From: Azospirillum thiophilum
Lineage (GTDB): Bacteria > Pseudomonadota > Alphaproteobacteria > Azospirillales > Azospirillaceae
Direction of reading: 5' to 3'
DNA: 64,000 bases
Assembly (NCBI RefSeq): GCF_001305595.1
Contig: NZ_CP012404.1
Coordinates: forward strand, 648,513 to 712,512
The translations under genes were made by a program, and so were the position numbers. Shown here piece by piece: positions 24,225 to 31,952 of the stretch. The notes beneath the pieces are model-generated. The model had not been told where the DNA came from, did no database searches, and saw only the letters and a list, made by a program, of their open reading frames with translations. Position 1 is the first letter of the stretch. Each line of letters starts with the position of its first letter.

Positions 24225-25729
24225 CCGCCCGCCAGCCCAGCTTCGCCCCCCTGCATCCGGCCGCCCGCGACGCGGGGGAGGTGCAGATCGTCGACACCAC
24301 GCTGCGCGACGCGCAGCAATGCCTGTGGACCACCCGCATGACGGCGGGGATGATGCTGCCGATCGCCGACGCGATGGAGCGGGCGAACTTCGCCATGATC
24401 GACTTCATGGCGCCGGTGCAGTTCGACGTCTGCGTCCGTTACCTGAAGGAAGACCCGTGGGAGAAGGCCCGCTTCTTCCGCTCGAAGTTCCAGCGCACCC
24501 CGCTGCGCGGCTATTGCCGCAGCAAGAGCCTGCTCGGCTTCAGCCTGGTTCCCGACGACATCGTGGAATTGTGGATCGAACGGCTGTGCGCCAACGGCTT
24601 CAGCGTCGTCGGCACGCTCGACGCCCTGTTCGACATCGACAACATGGTGCTCAGCCTGCGCAAGGCGAAGCGGATGGGGATGTGGGCGGTCGGCGCCCTG
24701 GTCTTCTGCGAAAGCCCGCTGCACACCGACGACCTCTACGCCCGCACCGCGCGGGCGCTGATCGAGAAGGCCGACGTCGACGCGATCATGATCAAGGATT
24801 CCGGCGCGCTGCTGACGCCGGACCGCATCCGCACGCTGGTCCCGGCGCTGAAGGCGGTGATGGGGTCGCGCCCGCTGGAGCTGCACAGCCATTGCAACAC
24901 CGGGCTGGCCCCGCTGGTCTATCTGGAAGGGGCGCGCCTGGGCGTCGACCAGTTGCACACCTCCATCGCGCCGCTCGCCAGCGGTCCGGCCCAACCGTCG
25001 GTGCAGGGAACCCTGCGCAACCTGGATCTGGCCGGATGGAAGACCATGGTCGACCGGCCGGCGGTGGACGAGATCAGCGCCTATCTGGAGGATCTGGCCG
25101 CCCAGGAAGGTTTCCCGGTCGGACGGCCGATGGAGTATGATTCCTTCCATTACCGCCACCAGATGCCTGGCGGCATGCTCGCCAACTGGCGGTTCCAGCT
25201 TCGCCAGAACGGGCTGGAGCACCGTTTCGACGAGATCCTGTACGAGGTCGCCCGCGTGCGCGAGGAGTTGGCCTGGCCGATCATGGTGACGCCTTTCGCG
25301 CAGATCATCGCGGTGCAGGCGATGCTGAACGTCGTCCATGGCGAGCGGTACCGCGTGGTGCCCGACGAGGTGAAGATGTACGCGCTCGGGCATTTCGGCC
25401 GGCTGCTGGCGCCGGTGGCGCCCGACGTGCTCGACCGCATCGTCGCCAACGGGTCGCCGAAGATCCCGCTGACGCCGGAACCCCTGCCGCCGGCCCTGCC
25501 GGAGTTGCGGCGGAAATACCCGAACGCCAGCGACGACGAGCGCCTGCTGCGCTTCATGTTCGCGGGCGACGAGGTCGGGGAGATGATCGCCGCCGGACCG
25601 CTGCGGACCGGGCCGGTGTTGCGGCAACCGCTCGAACGGCTGTTGAGCGCCTTGCTCGACCGCCCGGCGGTGAAGCATTTCCAGGTGGAAAAGGGGGCGT
25701 CCCGGTTCAGCCTCTCACGGTCGGCGTGA
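24221..25729 (+). CDS. Biotin-dependent carboxyltransferase, 5S/PycB/OadA-like TIM barrel
   Basis: A 502-residue protein, the size of the transcarboxylase 5S subunit. Metal and carbamylation residues are kept: D30 in TTLRDAQQ, K192 in MIKDSGALL, H222 and H224 in LHSHCNTG. EDPWEKARFF, LRGY and PGGMLANW also match 5S/PycB. However, the WGGATFD-type pocket segment of pyruvate/oxaloacetate enzymes reads MAPVQFD, and HDTSG/HSTTG reads HCNTG. The oxo-acid substrate is therefore probably not plain pyruvate (inference). It has no biotin domain of its own and relies on the coupled AccB. Confidence 0.82.
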   Translation: MTARQPSFAPLHPAARDAGEVQIVDTTLRDAQQCLWTTRMTAGMMLPIADAMERANFAMIDFMAPVQFDVCVRYLKEDPWEKARFFRSKFQRTPLRGYCRSKSLLGFSLVPDDIVELWIERLCANGFSVVGTLDALFDIDNMVLSLRKAKRMGMWAVGALVFCESPLHTDDLYARTARALIEKADVDAIMIKDSGALLTPDRIRTLVPALKAVMGSRPLELHSHCNTGLAPLVYLEGARLGVDQLHTSIAPLASGPAQPSVQGTLRNLDLAGWKTMVDRPAVDEISAYLEDLAAQEGFPVGRPMEYDSFHYRHQMPGGMLANWRFQLRQNGLEHRFDEILYEVARVREELAWPIMVTPFAQIIAVQAMLNVVHGERYRVVPDEVKMYALGHFGRLLAPVAPDVLDRIVANGSPKIPLTPEPLPPALPELRRKYPNASDDERLLRFMFAGDEVGEMIAAGPLRTGPVLRQPLERLLSALLDRPAVKHFQVEKGASRFSLSRSA

Positions 25730-25754
25730 CGACGCGCCGGATGCTCTCCCCATG

Positions 25755-25783
25755 ATGGTGCAACCACGCTATGGTGCGGCCAC
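25755..25783. promoter_or_regulatory. Direct repeat ATGGTGC(A/G)(A/G)CCAC before the GntR gene
   Basis: Two 13-mers, at 25755-25767 and 25771-25783, differ at two positions. The first contains the dyad TGGT-GCA-ACCA. Placed 19 bp before the UTRA-regulator start, it may be an autoregulatory site. Confidence 0.35.
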
Positions 25784-25801
25784 TCAACCTGATGAATCGC
25801 G

Positions 25802-26614
25802 ATGACGACCGACCCACCTTCCGACATCGGGGCCGCGCCGGCCAAGCGCCCCGGACGCCGCGCCCAACGCGCGGTGATCATGAGCACCGACGGCTCGCGC
25901 CCGCTCTACAAGGAGGTGAAGCTCGCCATCACGCGGATCCTGAGCGCCGGGGAGGTCGGCGGCGGCGACGCGATTCCGACGGAGAAGCAACTCTCCGAAC
26001 GCTTCGGCGTCAGCGTCGGCACCATCCGCAAGGCCATCGACGAGCTGGTGGCGGAACGCGTTCTGATCCGCCAGCAGGGACGGGGAACCTTCCTCGCCCC
26101 GCTCAGTCCGGAGCGGATGCTGAACTATTTCTGGCACATCGTCCGCAAGGACGGAACGCGCGAGGTGCCCATCGTCCAGACGCTCGGCTTCCAGGGCGTT
26201 CCGGCGGACGCGGAGACGGCGGCGCGGCTCGGCATCCCGCCGGGCGCCGGGATCTTCCGCATCCGCAACCTGCTGCTGCTGGGCGGCGAACCGGTCATCA
26301 TCGACGACATCCGGATCGCCCAGGCGATGTTTCCCGGACTGACCGAGGCCGATTTCGTCTCGCGCGACACCACGGTCTACGGACTCTATCAGAGCCGGTT
26401 CAACGTCAGCGTGCTCAAGGCGTTCGACCGTCTGTCCGCCGTCGCCGCCGATCCGGCCTCGGCCAAGCAGTTGGGCGTCGCCCTCAGCACGCCGCTGCTG
26501 CAAATCGACCGCATCGCGCTGACCTTCGAGGACCGGCCGGTGGAAAGCCGCCGTTCGCTGCTGCTCACCGACCGCTACGAGTATCACAACGCGCTGACGT
26601 CCGAAGAGCACTGA
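25802..26614 (+). CDS. GntR-family regulator, HutC/UTRA subfamily
   Basis: A 270-residue protein. The winged helix is IPTEKQLSERFGVSVGTIRKAIDELVAERVLIRQQGRGTFLA (about residues 58-100). The UTRA ligand domain follows, with the typical GIFRIRNLLLLGGEPVIIDD and DTTVYGLYQ segments. It lies between the two carboxylase operons in the same orientation. It is the best candidate to bind the repeated AT-rich sites upstream of the TRAP, amidohydrolase and accC-like operons, with a pathway acid or CoA ester as inducer (inference). Confidence 0.88.
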   Translation: MTTDPPSDIGAAPAKRPGRRAQRAVIMSTDGSRPLYKEVKLAITRILSAGEVGGGDAIPTEKQLSERFGVSVGTIRKAIDELVAERVLIRQQGRGTFLAPLSPERMLNYFWHIVRKDGTREVPIVQTLGFQGVPADAETAARLGIPPGAGIFRIRNLLLLGGEPVIIDDIRIAQAMFPGLTEADFVSRDTTVYGLYQSRFNVSVLKAFDRLSAVAADPASAKQLGVALSTPLLQIDRIALTFEDRPVESRRSLLLTDRYEYHNALTSEEH

Positions 26615-26655
26615 CGGGCGGCCAGGGGCTCCGCCGGCGGCGGACAGGGGCCTCG

Positions 26656-26687
26656 TTGACCGTCCGCCAAAACATATATATGATTTA
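26656..26687 (+). promoter_or_regulatory. Promoter with overlapping AT-rich operator upstream of the accC-like operon
   Basis: TTGACC (26656-26661), a 17-base spacer and TATGAT (26679-26684) make a good sigma70 promoter. The -10 lies inside the inverted copy of the 14-mer shared with 21201 and inside the perfect dyad CATATATATG (26673-26682), so a bound regulator would block the promoter. Confidence 0.65.
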
Positions 26688-26771
26688 AATGTATTGGCGC
26701 GGCGCGATGCAGCTTTCCAGCCGGCCGCACCCGCCCGCCGATCCGAACAACCGATCGAAAAGGGGAAACGC

Positions 26772-28142
26772 ATGCCCATTCGGCGAATCCTGGTGGCGAA
26801 CCGGGGCGAGATCGCGTTGCGCGTCATCCGCGCCTGCCGCGATCTCGGCATCGAAGCGGTCCAGGTCCATTCCTCGGCGGATCAGGATTCGCTTCCCGTA
26901 CGGCTGGCCGACGCCTCCGTGTGCATCGGCGGGCCGTCCGCGACGGAAAGCTATCTGAACGTCGATGCGCTCATCGACGCGGCGATGCGGACCGGCTGCG
27001 ACGCGGTTCATCCCGGCTACGGCTTCCTGTCCGAGAATGCGGGCTTCGCGCGGACCTGCGAGGAGCGCGGGCTGGTCTTCATCGGGCCGAATCCGGCGGT
27101 GATCGATGCCATGGGCGACAAGGCGGCGGCGCGGCGCATCGCGGTGGAGGCCGGCGTCCCGGTGTCGCCCGGCTCGCCCGACCCGGTGTCCGGCGCCGAC
27201 GAAGCCGCCGCCATCGCCGGCAAGGTCGGCTACCCGGTCCTGATCAAGGCGTCGGCCGGCGGCGGCGGGCGCGGCATGCGGGTGGTGGCCGACGAAGCCG
27301 CCCTGCGCGACACGCTGGAACGCGCCTCGGCCGAGGCCGCCGCCTCCTTCGGCAACGGCGCCGTCTACATCGAGAAATATCTGCCGCGCGTCCGTCACGT
27401 CGAGGTGCAGGTGATGGGCGACGGCGACCATGTCGTCCACATGGGCGAGCGGGATTGCAGCGTCCAGCGCCGCCATCAGAAACTGGTCGAGGAAAGCCCG
27501 TCCCCCGGCATTTCCAGCGACCTGCGCCGCCGCATCACCGAATCCGCCTGCGCGCTGGCCCGCCATGTGCGCTACCGCAGCGCCGGCACCCTGGAATTCA
27601 TCGTCGACGCCGACAGCGAGGAGTTCTTCTTCATCGAGATGAACACCCGCATCCAGGTCGAGCATCCGGTGACGGAGGCGGTGACCGGCCTCGATCTGGT
27701 CAAGCTCCAGATCATCGTCGCCGACACCGGAATCCTGCCGCTGCGCCAGGAGGACGTCCACTTCTCGGGTCACGCCATCGAATGCCGGATCAACGCCGAG
27801 GATCCGGACAAGGGCTTCCTGCCGAAACCCGGCGTGCTGAAGGACTTCCATGCGCCGGCCGGGCCGGGCATCCGGGTCGACAGCCACGCCTACCCCGGCT
27901 ACGCCCTGCCGCCCTATTACGACAGCCTGCTGGCCAAGATCGTCAGCTGGGGCCGCACCCGCGAGGAAGCCATCGCCCGCATGCGCCGGGCGCTGGCCGA
28001 AACCCGCGTGGAGGGCGTGCCGACGACCATCGGCTTCCACCAGCGGCTGCTGTCCGACGACCGGTTCCTCGCCGGGGCGGTCCACACCCGTTACGTCCGT
28101 GAAACGATGTGGGCCGGACATCCCATGCAGCACATGCTGTAA
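26772..28142 (+). CDS. Biotin carboxylase (AccC-like)
   Basis: A 456-residue ATP-grasp enzyme that carboxylates biotin on the carrier protein. Hallmarks are RRILVANRGEIALRVIRACR, HPGYGFLSENAGFA, the ATP-lid KASAGGGGRGMRVV, the biotin-site RDCSVQRRHQK, FIEMNTRIQVEHPVTE and RINAEDP. The length is that of a free AccC subunit, not a fused PCC or PC alpha chain. GGGGAAACGC supports ATG 26772. It is the only biotin carboxylase in the window and so the likely partner of both carriers (15356, 23679). Confidence 0.93.
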   Translation: MPIRRILVANRGEIALRVIRACRDLGIEAVQVHSSADQDSLPVRLADASVCIGGPSATESYLNVDALIDAAMRTGCDAVHPGYGFLSENAGFARTCEERGLVFIGPNPAVIDAMGDKAAARRIAVEAGVPVSPGSPDPVSGADEAAAIAGKVGYPVLIKASAGGGGRGMRVVADEAALRDTLERASAEAAASFGNGAVYIEKYLPRVRHVEVQVMGDGDHVVHMGERDCSVQRRHQKLVEESPSPGISSDLRRRITESACALARHVRYRSAGTLEFIVDADSEEFFFIEMNTRIQVEHPVTEAVTGLDLVKLQIIVADTGILPLRQEDVHFSGHAIECRINAEDPDKGFLPKPGVLKDFHAPAGPGIRVDSHAYPGYALPPYYDSLLAKIVSWGRTREEAIARMRRALAETRVEGVPTTIGFHQRLLSDDRFLAGAVHTRYVRETMWAGHPMQHML

Positions 28143-28177
28143 GGCGCGCCCTTCGTCACCAGAGCATTGGAAACGGC

Positions 28178-28900
28178 ATGACCGTGCATGAACAGATCGG
28201 CCGCGCCCGCGCGGCCGGCGCCGGTTCTCTCGACGAGGCGACCGGCAAGGACATTCTGGCCTCCTATGGGATCGCCGTGCCCCGGCACCGGATCGTGCGC
28301 GACTCGGCCGAACTGCGCGACGCGGCGCTGGCGCTGGAACCGCCCTTCGTCCTGAAGGTCGTTTCCTCGGCGATCCTGCACAAGAGCGACGTCGGTGGCG
28401 TCCGGCTCGGCCTGCGCGACGCCGACGAGGCGGCGGCGGCGCTCGACGCGATGGCCGAAGCGCTCGCCGCGCACGGCCTGAGCGCCGACCGCTGGCTGCT
28501 GGAGGAGATGGTGCCGCCCGGCCAGGAACTGGTGATCGGCGGGCTGACCGATCCGCAATTCGGCCCGATGGTGATGGTCGGGCTTGGCGGCATCTTCATC
28601 GAGGTGCTGAAGGACGTCTCCTTCCGCATTTGCCCGATCACCCGCCGCGACGCCGTCGAGATGCTGGACGAGTTGAAGGGGGCGCCGCTGCTGCGCGGCG
28701 CGCGCGGGCGTCCGCCGGTCGACACCGACGCCGTCCTGGACGCGCTGATGCGGATCGGCGGCCCGGACGGGCTGCTGATGAGCCACGCCGACGCCCTCGC
28801 CGAACTCGACATCAACCCGCTGATCGCCACGCCGCGGGGTGCCTTCGCGGCGGATGCCCGCTTCATCCTACGACCCGCCGACGCTTCATGGAGCGCGTGA
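28178..28900 (+). CDS. ADP-forming acyl-CoA synthetase, beta (ATP-grasp) subunit
   Basis: A 240-residue protein. The ATP-grasp-5 pattern is LASYGIAVPRHRIV, PPFVLKVVSSAILHKSDVGGVRLGL, MVPPGQELVIGGLTDPQFGPMVMVGLGGI and ALAELDINPLIA. It forms a two-subunit NDP-forming CoA ligase with the next gene, to which it is coupled by overlapping TGATG. Such enzymes make acyl-CoA from acid, ATP and CoA, or run backwards to make ATP. Confidence 0.88.
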   Translation: MTVHEQIGRARAAGAGSLDEATGKDILASYGIAVPRHRIVRDSAELRDAALALEPPFVLKVVSSAILHKSDVGGVRLGLRDADEAAAALDAMAEALAAHGLSADRWLLEEMVPPGQELVIGGLTDPQFGPMVMVGLGGIFIEVLKDVSFRICPITRRDAVEMLDELKGAPLLRGARGRPPVDTDAVLDALMRIGGPDGLLMSHADALAELDINPLIATPRGAFAADARFILRPADASWSA

Positions 28901-30390
28901 TGCCCCCCTTCGCGAACACATCGGCTCTCGAGAGCTTCCGCCCGCTGTTCCATCCCCGCTCCATCGCCGTGGTCGGCGCGTCGGCGTCGTCGGTGTCGGG
29001 CGGCAACCGCTTCATCCGCCATCTGAAGGCGTTCGGCTACCAGGGGCGGATCCTGCCGGTCCATCCCTCGGCCGAGCGCATCGAGGATCTGCCGGCCATC
29101 CGCTCCCTGGCCGATCTGGACGAACCCGTCGATTATGCCTATGTCGCCGTCGCCGCCGACGCGGTGCCGGGGGTTCTGGCCTCGGGCCGGGGCAAGCTGC
29201 GCGTCGCCCAGGTGATGTCCAGCGGCTTCGGCGAAATCGATGGCGGGCAGGCGATGGAGGACAGGCTGGTCGCGGCGGCGCGCGAAGCGGGAATCCGCGT
29301 CGTCGGCCCCAATTGCCTCGGCGTCCATTCGCCCCGCGCCCGCGTGACCTTCACCGAACGGACCGGCCCCGAACCGGGTCGGATCGGAATCGTCTGCCAA
29401 AGCGGCGGGCTGGGCATCGACATCCTGCGCCGGGGGCGCGGCCGGGGGCTGCGCTTCAGCGGCCTCGTCACCGTCGGCAACTGCGCGGACGTCAGCGCGG
29501 CCGAGATCGTGCAGTATTTCGCCGAGAGCGACGACACCGACGTCATCGGCCTCTATGTCGAGGGGGTGAGGGACGGGCGCCGGCTGTTCGAGACGCTGCG
29601 CGCGAACAGCACCAAGCCGGTCGTCATCCTGAAGGGCGGGCGCACCGACCAGGGCCGTGCGGCGGCGGCATCCCACACCGGGTCGCTGGTCGGCAGCGAC
29701 CACGCCTGGGTGGCGCTGGCGCGGCAGACCGGCGCGGTGCTGGCCGACACGCTGGATGCCTTCCTCGACACGCTGCTGGTCTTCCAATGCCTGACGCCGG
29801 CGGCGGTGCCGACCCGGCGGGTCGTGCTGTTCGGCAATGGCGGCGGCACCAGCGTGCTCGGCAGCGACGCCTTCAGCCGTGCCGGGTTCGACGTGCCGCG
29901 CCTGCCCGACGACATCGTGGCGGCGTTGACGGCGTTGGAGCTGCCCGCCGGATCCAGCGTACGCAACCCGATCGACACGCCGGCCGGCGCGCTTCAGAAG
30001 GACGAGGGGCGGCTGTTTCCCCGCATCCTCGACGTGGTCGGCGGCAGCGGTGCGCTGGACGCGCTGGTCGTGCACATCAACATGACGGTGGTGTTGAGCT
30101 TCAGGCATGTCGACATGCTCGGCAATCTGGTCGACGCCGCGCTTCGTGCCAAGGCCGACGGCTTCGCGCCGCATCTGGCGCTGGTGCTGCGCTCCGACGG
30201 CGAACCGGACGTCGAGGAGAAGAAGCGCGACTATCGCGCGCGCGCCGTCGCCGCAGGGATACCCATCTTCGACGAGCTGGCTTCGGCGGCGGCGTCGCTC
30301 GCCGGGTTGCGGCTGGTGGAAGCGTTCCGCGCCGGCCTTGACGGACAAATCGGCGGGCGGACGGTGTCCCGACGCAGCGCCGCACCGTAG
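28900..30390 (+). CDS. ADP-forming acyl-CoA synthetase, alpha (CoA-binding/ligase) subunit
   Basis: A 496-residue protein. It has an N-terminal CoA-binding domain (HPRSIAVVGAS, VQVMSSGF-like strand, GPNCLGVHSP) followed by the ligase domains with IVCQSGGLGIDIL and AAASHTGSLVGSD, the segment with the likely phosphorylated histidine. The ATG at 28900 has GGAG 7 bases upstream and overlaps the preceding stop; an ATG at 28888 is possible. With the beta subunit it probably activates the acid imported by the locus (inference). Confidence 0.87.
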   Translation: MPPFANTSALESFRPLFHPRSIAVVGASASSVSGGNRFIRHLKAFGYQGRILPVHPSAERIEDLPAIRSLADLDEPVDYAYVAVAADAVPGVLASGRGKLRVAQVMSSGFGEIDGGQAMEDRLVAAAREAGIRVVGPNCLGVHSPRARVTFTERTGPEPGRIGIVCQSGGLGIDILRRGRGRGLRFSGLVTVGNCADVSAAEIVQYFAESDDTDVIGLYVEGVRDGRRLFETLRANSTKPVVILKGGRTDQGRAAAASHTGSLVGSDHAWVALARQTGAVLADTLDAFLDTLLVFQCLTPAAVPTRRVVLFGNGGGTSVLGSDAFSRAGFDVPRLPDDIVAALTALELPAGSSVRNPIDTPAGALQKDEGRLFPRILDVVGGSGALDALVVHINMTVVLSFRHVDMLGNLVDAALRAKADGFAPHLALVLRSDGEPDVEEKKRDYRARAVAAGIPIFDELASAAASLAGLRLVEAFRAGLDGQIGGRTVSRRSAAP

Positions 30391-30599
30391 ACCGACCGGT
30401 TCTCGACCCGGTATCGGGTGCTCGGGATCACCGCCGAGCCGGTCGCCCGCGGTTGGAACGCCAATACCGGTCGACGTATGTCGGCGCGGGAAAAAATCGG
30501 CACGGTCCCCCGACGAATCTGCGGCGCCGCCCCGTATCACGGAGCAGACAGACAGAGCGGGGCGGCCCTGCGGCCGTCCGGACAAGCGTCGGGACAGTC

Positions 30600-31952
30600 A
30601 TGACGATTCGTTGGAAGCCGGTGGTGACCGGTGTGATTCTCGCCGGTCTGGTCGGCGGCGTCGGTTACGCGGTCCAGCACAAGCTGACCGCCCCGGCGGT
30701 TCCCCATGCTGCCGGTGCCGGCGGCCCGCCGCCCGGCCCGCCCGGCGCTCCTCCGGGGGGACCGGGGAGCGGGCGCGGCGCCGTGGTGGCGGTGCAGGCC
30801 GGCACCGTGGCGCGTGAGGACGTGCCGATCTGGTTCGACGGCATCGGCACGGTCCAGGCCTTCAACAGCGTCACCGTGCGCGCCCGCGTCGACGGCGAGC
30901 TGCAACGCGTCTCGCTCCAGGAGGGGCAGCTGGTCAAGGCCGGTGACCTGCTGGCGACCATCGATTCCCGCCCGCTCCAGGCCCAGCTCGCCCAGGCGGA
31001 GGCGAAAAAGGCGCAGGACGAGGCGCTGCTCGCCAACGCGCGGCGCGACCTGGAGCGCAACATGAACCTGAAGGAGTTCGCGTCGCGCCAGACCGTGGAT
31101 ACCCAGCGCGCGCTGGTCGCCCAGTACGAGGCGCAGATCCGCGCCGACGAGGCGGCGATCGAGGCGGTGCAGGTCCAGCTGAACTACACCGCCGTCACCG
31201 CGCCGATCAGCGGCCGCATCGGCCTGCGCGCCGTCGACCAGGGCAACGTGGTGCGGGCCAGCGACCAGAACGGCATCGCCACCATCACCCAGATCCAGCC
31301 CATCGCCGTCATCTTCACCCTGCCTGAGAAGCAGCTTCAGGCGATTCTCGCCGCCCAGGCCGACGGCCCGGTCAAGGTCGAGGCGCAGGATCGCGAGGGC
31401 CGGCGCGTGCTCGACACCGGCAAGCTGGCGGTGGTGGACAATCTGATCGACAGCGGCACCGGCACCATCCGCCTCAAGGCCGAGATGCCCAACGACCCGC
31501 AGAAGCTGTGGCCGGGCCAGTTCGTCAATGTCCGCCTGCTGTCCGCCATCCGCCGCGGCGCCACCACGGTGCCGGCGACGGTGGTGCAGCGCGGGCCGCA
31601 GGGTACCTACGCCTATGTCCTCAAGGACGACCTGACGGTCGAACAGCGCCCGATCAGGGTCGCCCGCCAGGAGGAGAACAAGGCGATCGTCGACGAGGGG
31701 CTGACCCCCGGCGAGCGCGTGGTGGTGGACGGCCAGTACCGGCTGCAGCCCGGCTCCAAGGTGCGGATCGTCGAGCCCATCGCCTCGGCGGCACCGGCCG
31801 GAGCGGCCTCCACCCCCGCCCCCCTCACCGCCCCCGCCGCCACGCCGGACAACGCCCCCGCCGCGCGCGAGGAGCGTAGGCGCGAGCGGCAGCCGCATGA
31901 CGGCGCCTCTCCGGGCACCGCCGGCCCGCGCGACGGGCGGCAGCCCTCATGA
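30600..31952 (+). CDS. RND efflux periplasmic adaptor (MdtA-like)
   Basis: A 450-residue membrane-fusion protein. It has an N-terminal membrane anchor (TGVILAGLVGGVGYAV), then a Pro/Gly-rich stretch. The lipoyl/hairpin/barrel order is visible in VTVRARVDGELQRVSLQEGQLVKAGD, a coiled-coil (LAQAEAKKAQDEALLANARRDLERN), and LNYTAVTAPISGRIGLRAVDQGN. A low-complexity Pro/Ala/Arg tail follows residue 400. It couples the inner-membrane pumps encoded next to an outer-membrane channel not present here. Confidence 0.9.
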   Translation: MTIRWKPVVTGVILAGLVGGVGYAVQHKLTAPAVPHAAGAGGPPPGPPGAPPGGPGSGRGAVVAVQAGTVAREDVPIWFDGIGTVQAFNSVTVRARVDGELQRVSLQEGQLVKAGDLLATIDSRPLQAQLAQAEAKKAQDEALLANARRDLERNMNLKEFASRQTVDTQRALVAQYEAQIRADEAAIEAVQVQLNYTAVTAPISGRIGLRAVDQGNVVRASDQNGIATITQIQPIAVIFTLPEKQLQAILAAQADGPVKVEAQDREGRRVLDTGKLAVVDNLIDSGTGTIRLKAEMPNDPQKLWPGQFVNVRLLSAIRRGATTVPATVVQRGPQGTYAYVLKDDLTVEQRPIRVARQEENKAIVDEGLTPGERVVVDGQYRLQPGSKVRIVEPIASAAPAGAASTPAPLTAPAATPDNAPAAREERRRERQPHDGASPGTAGPRDGRQPS

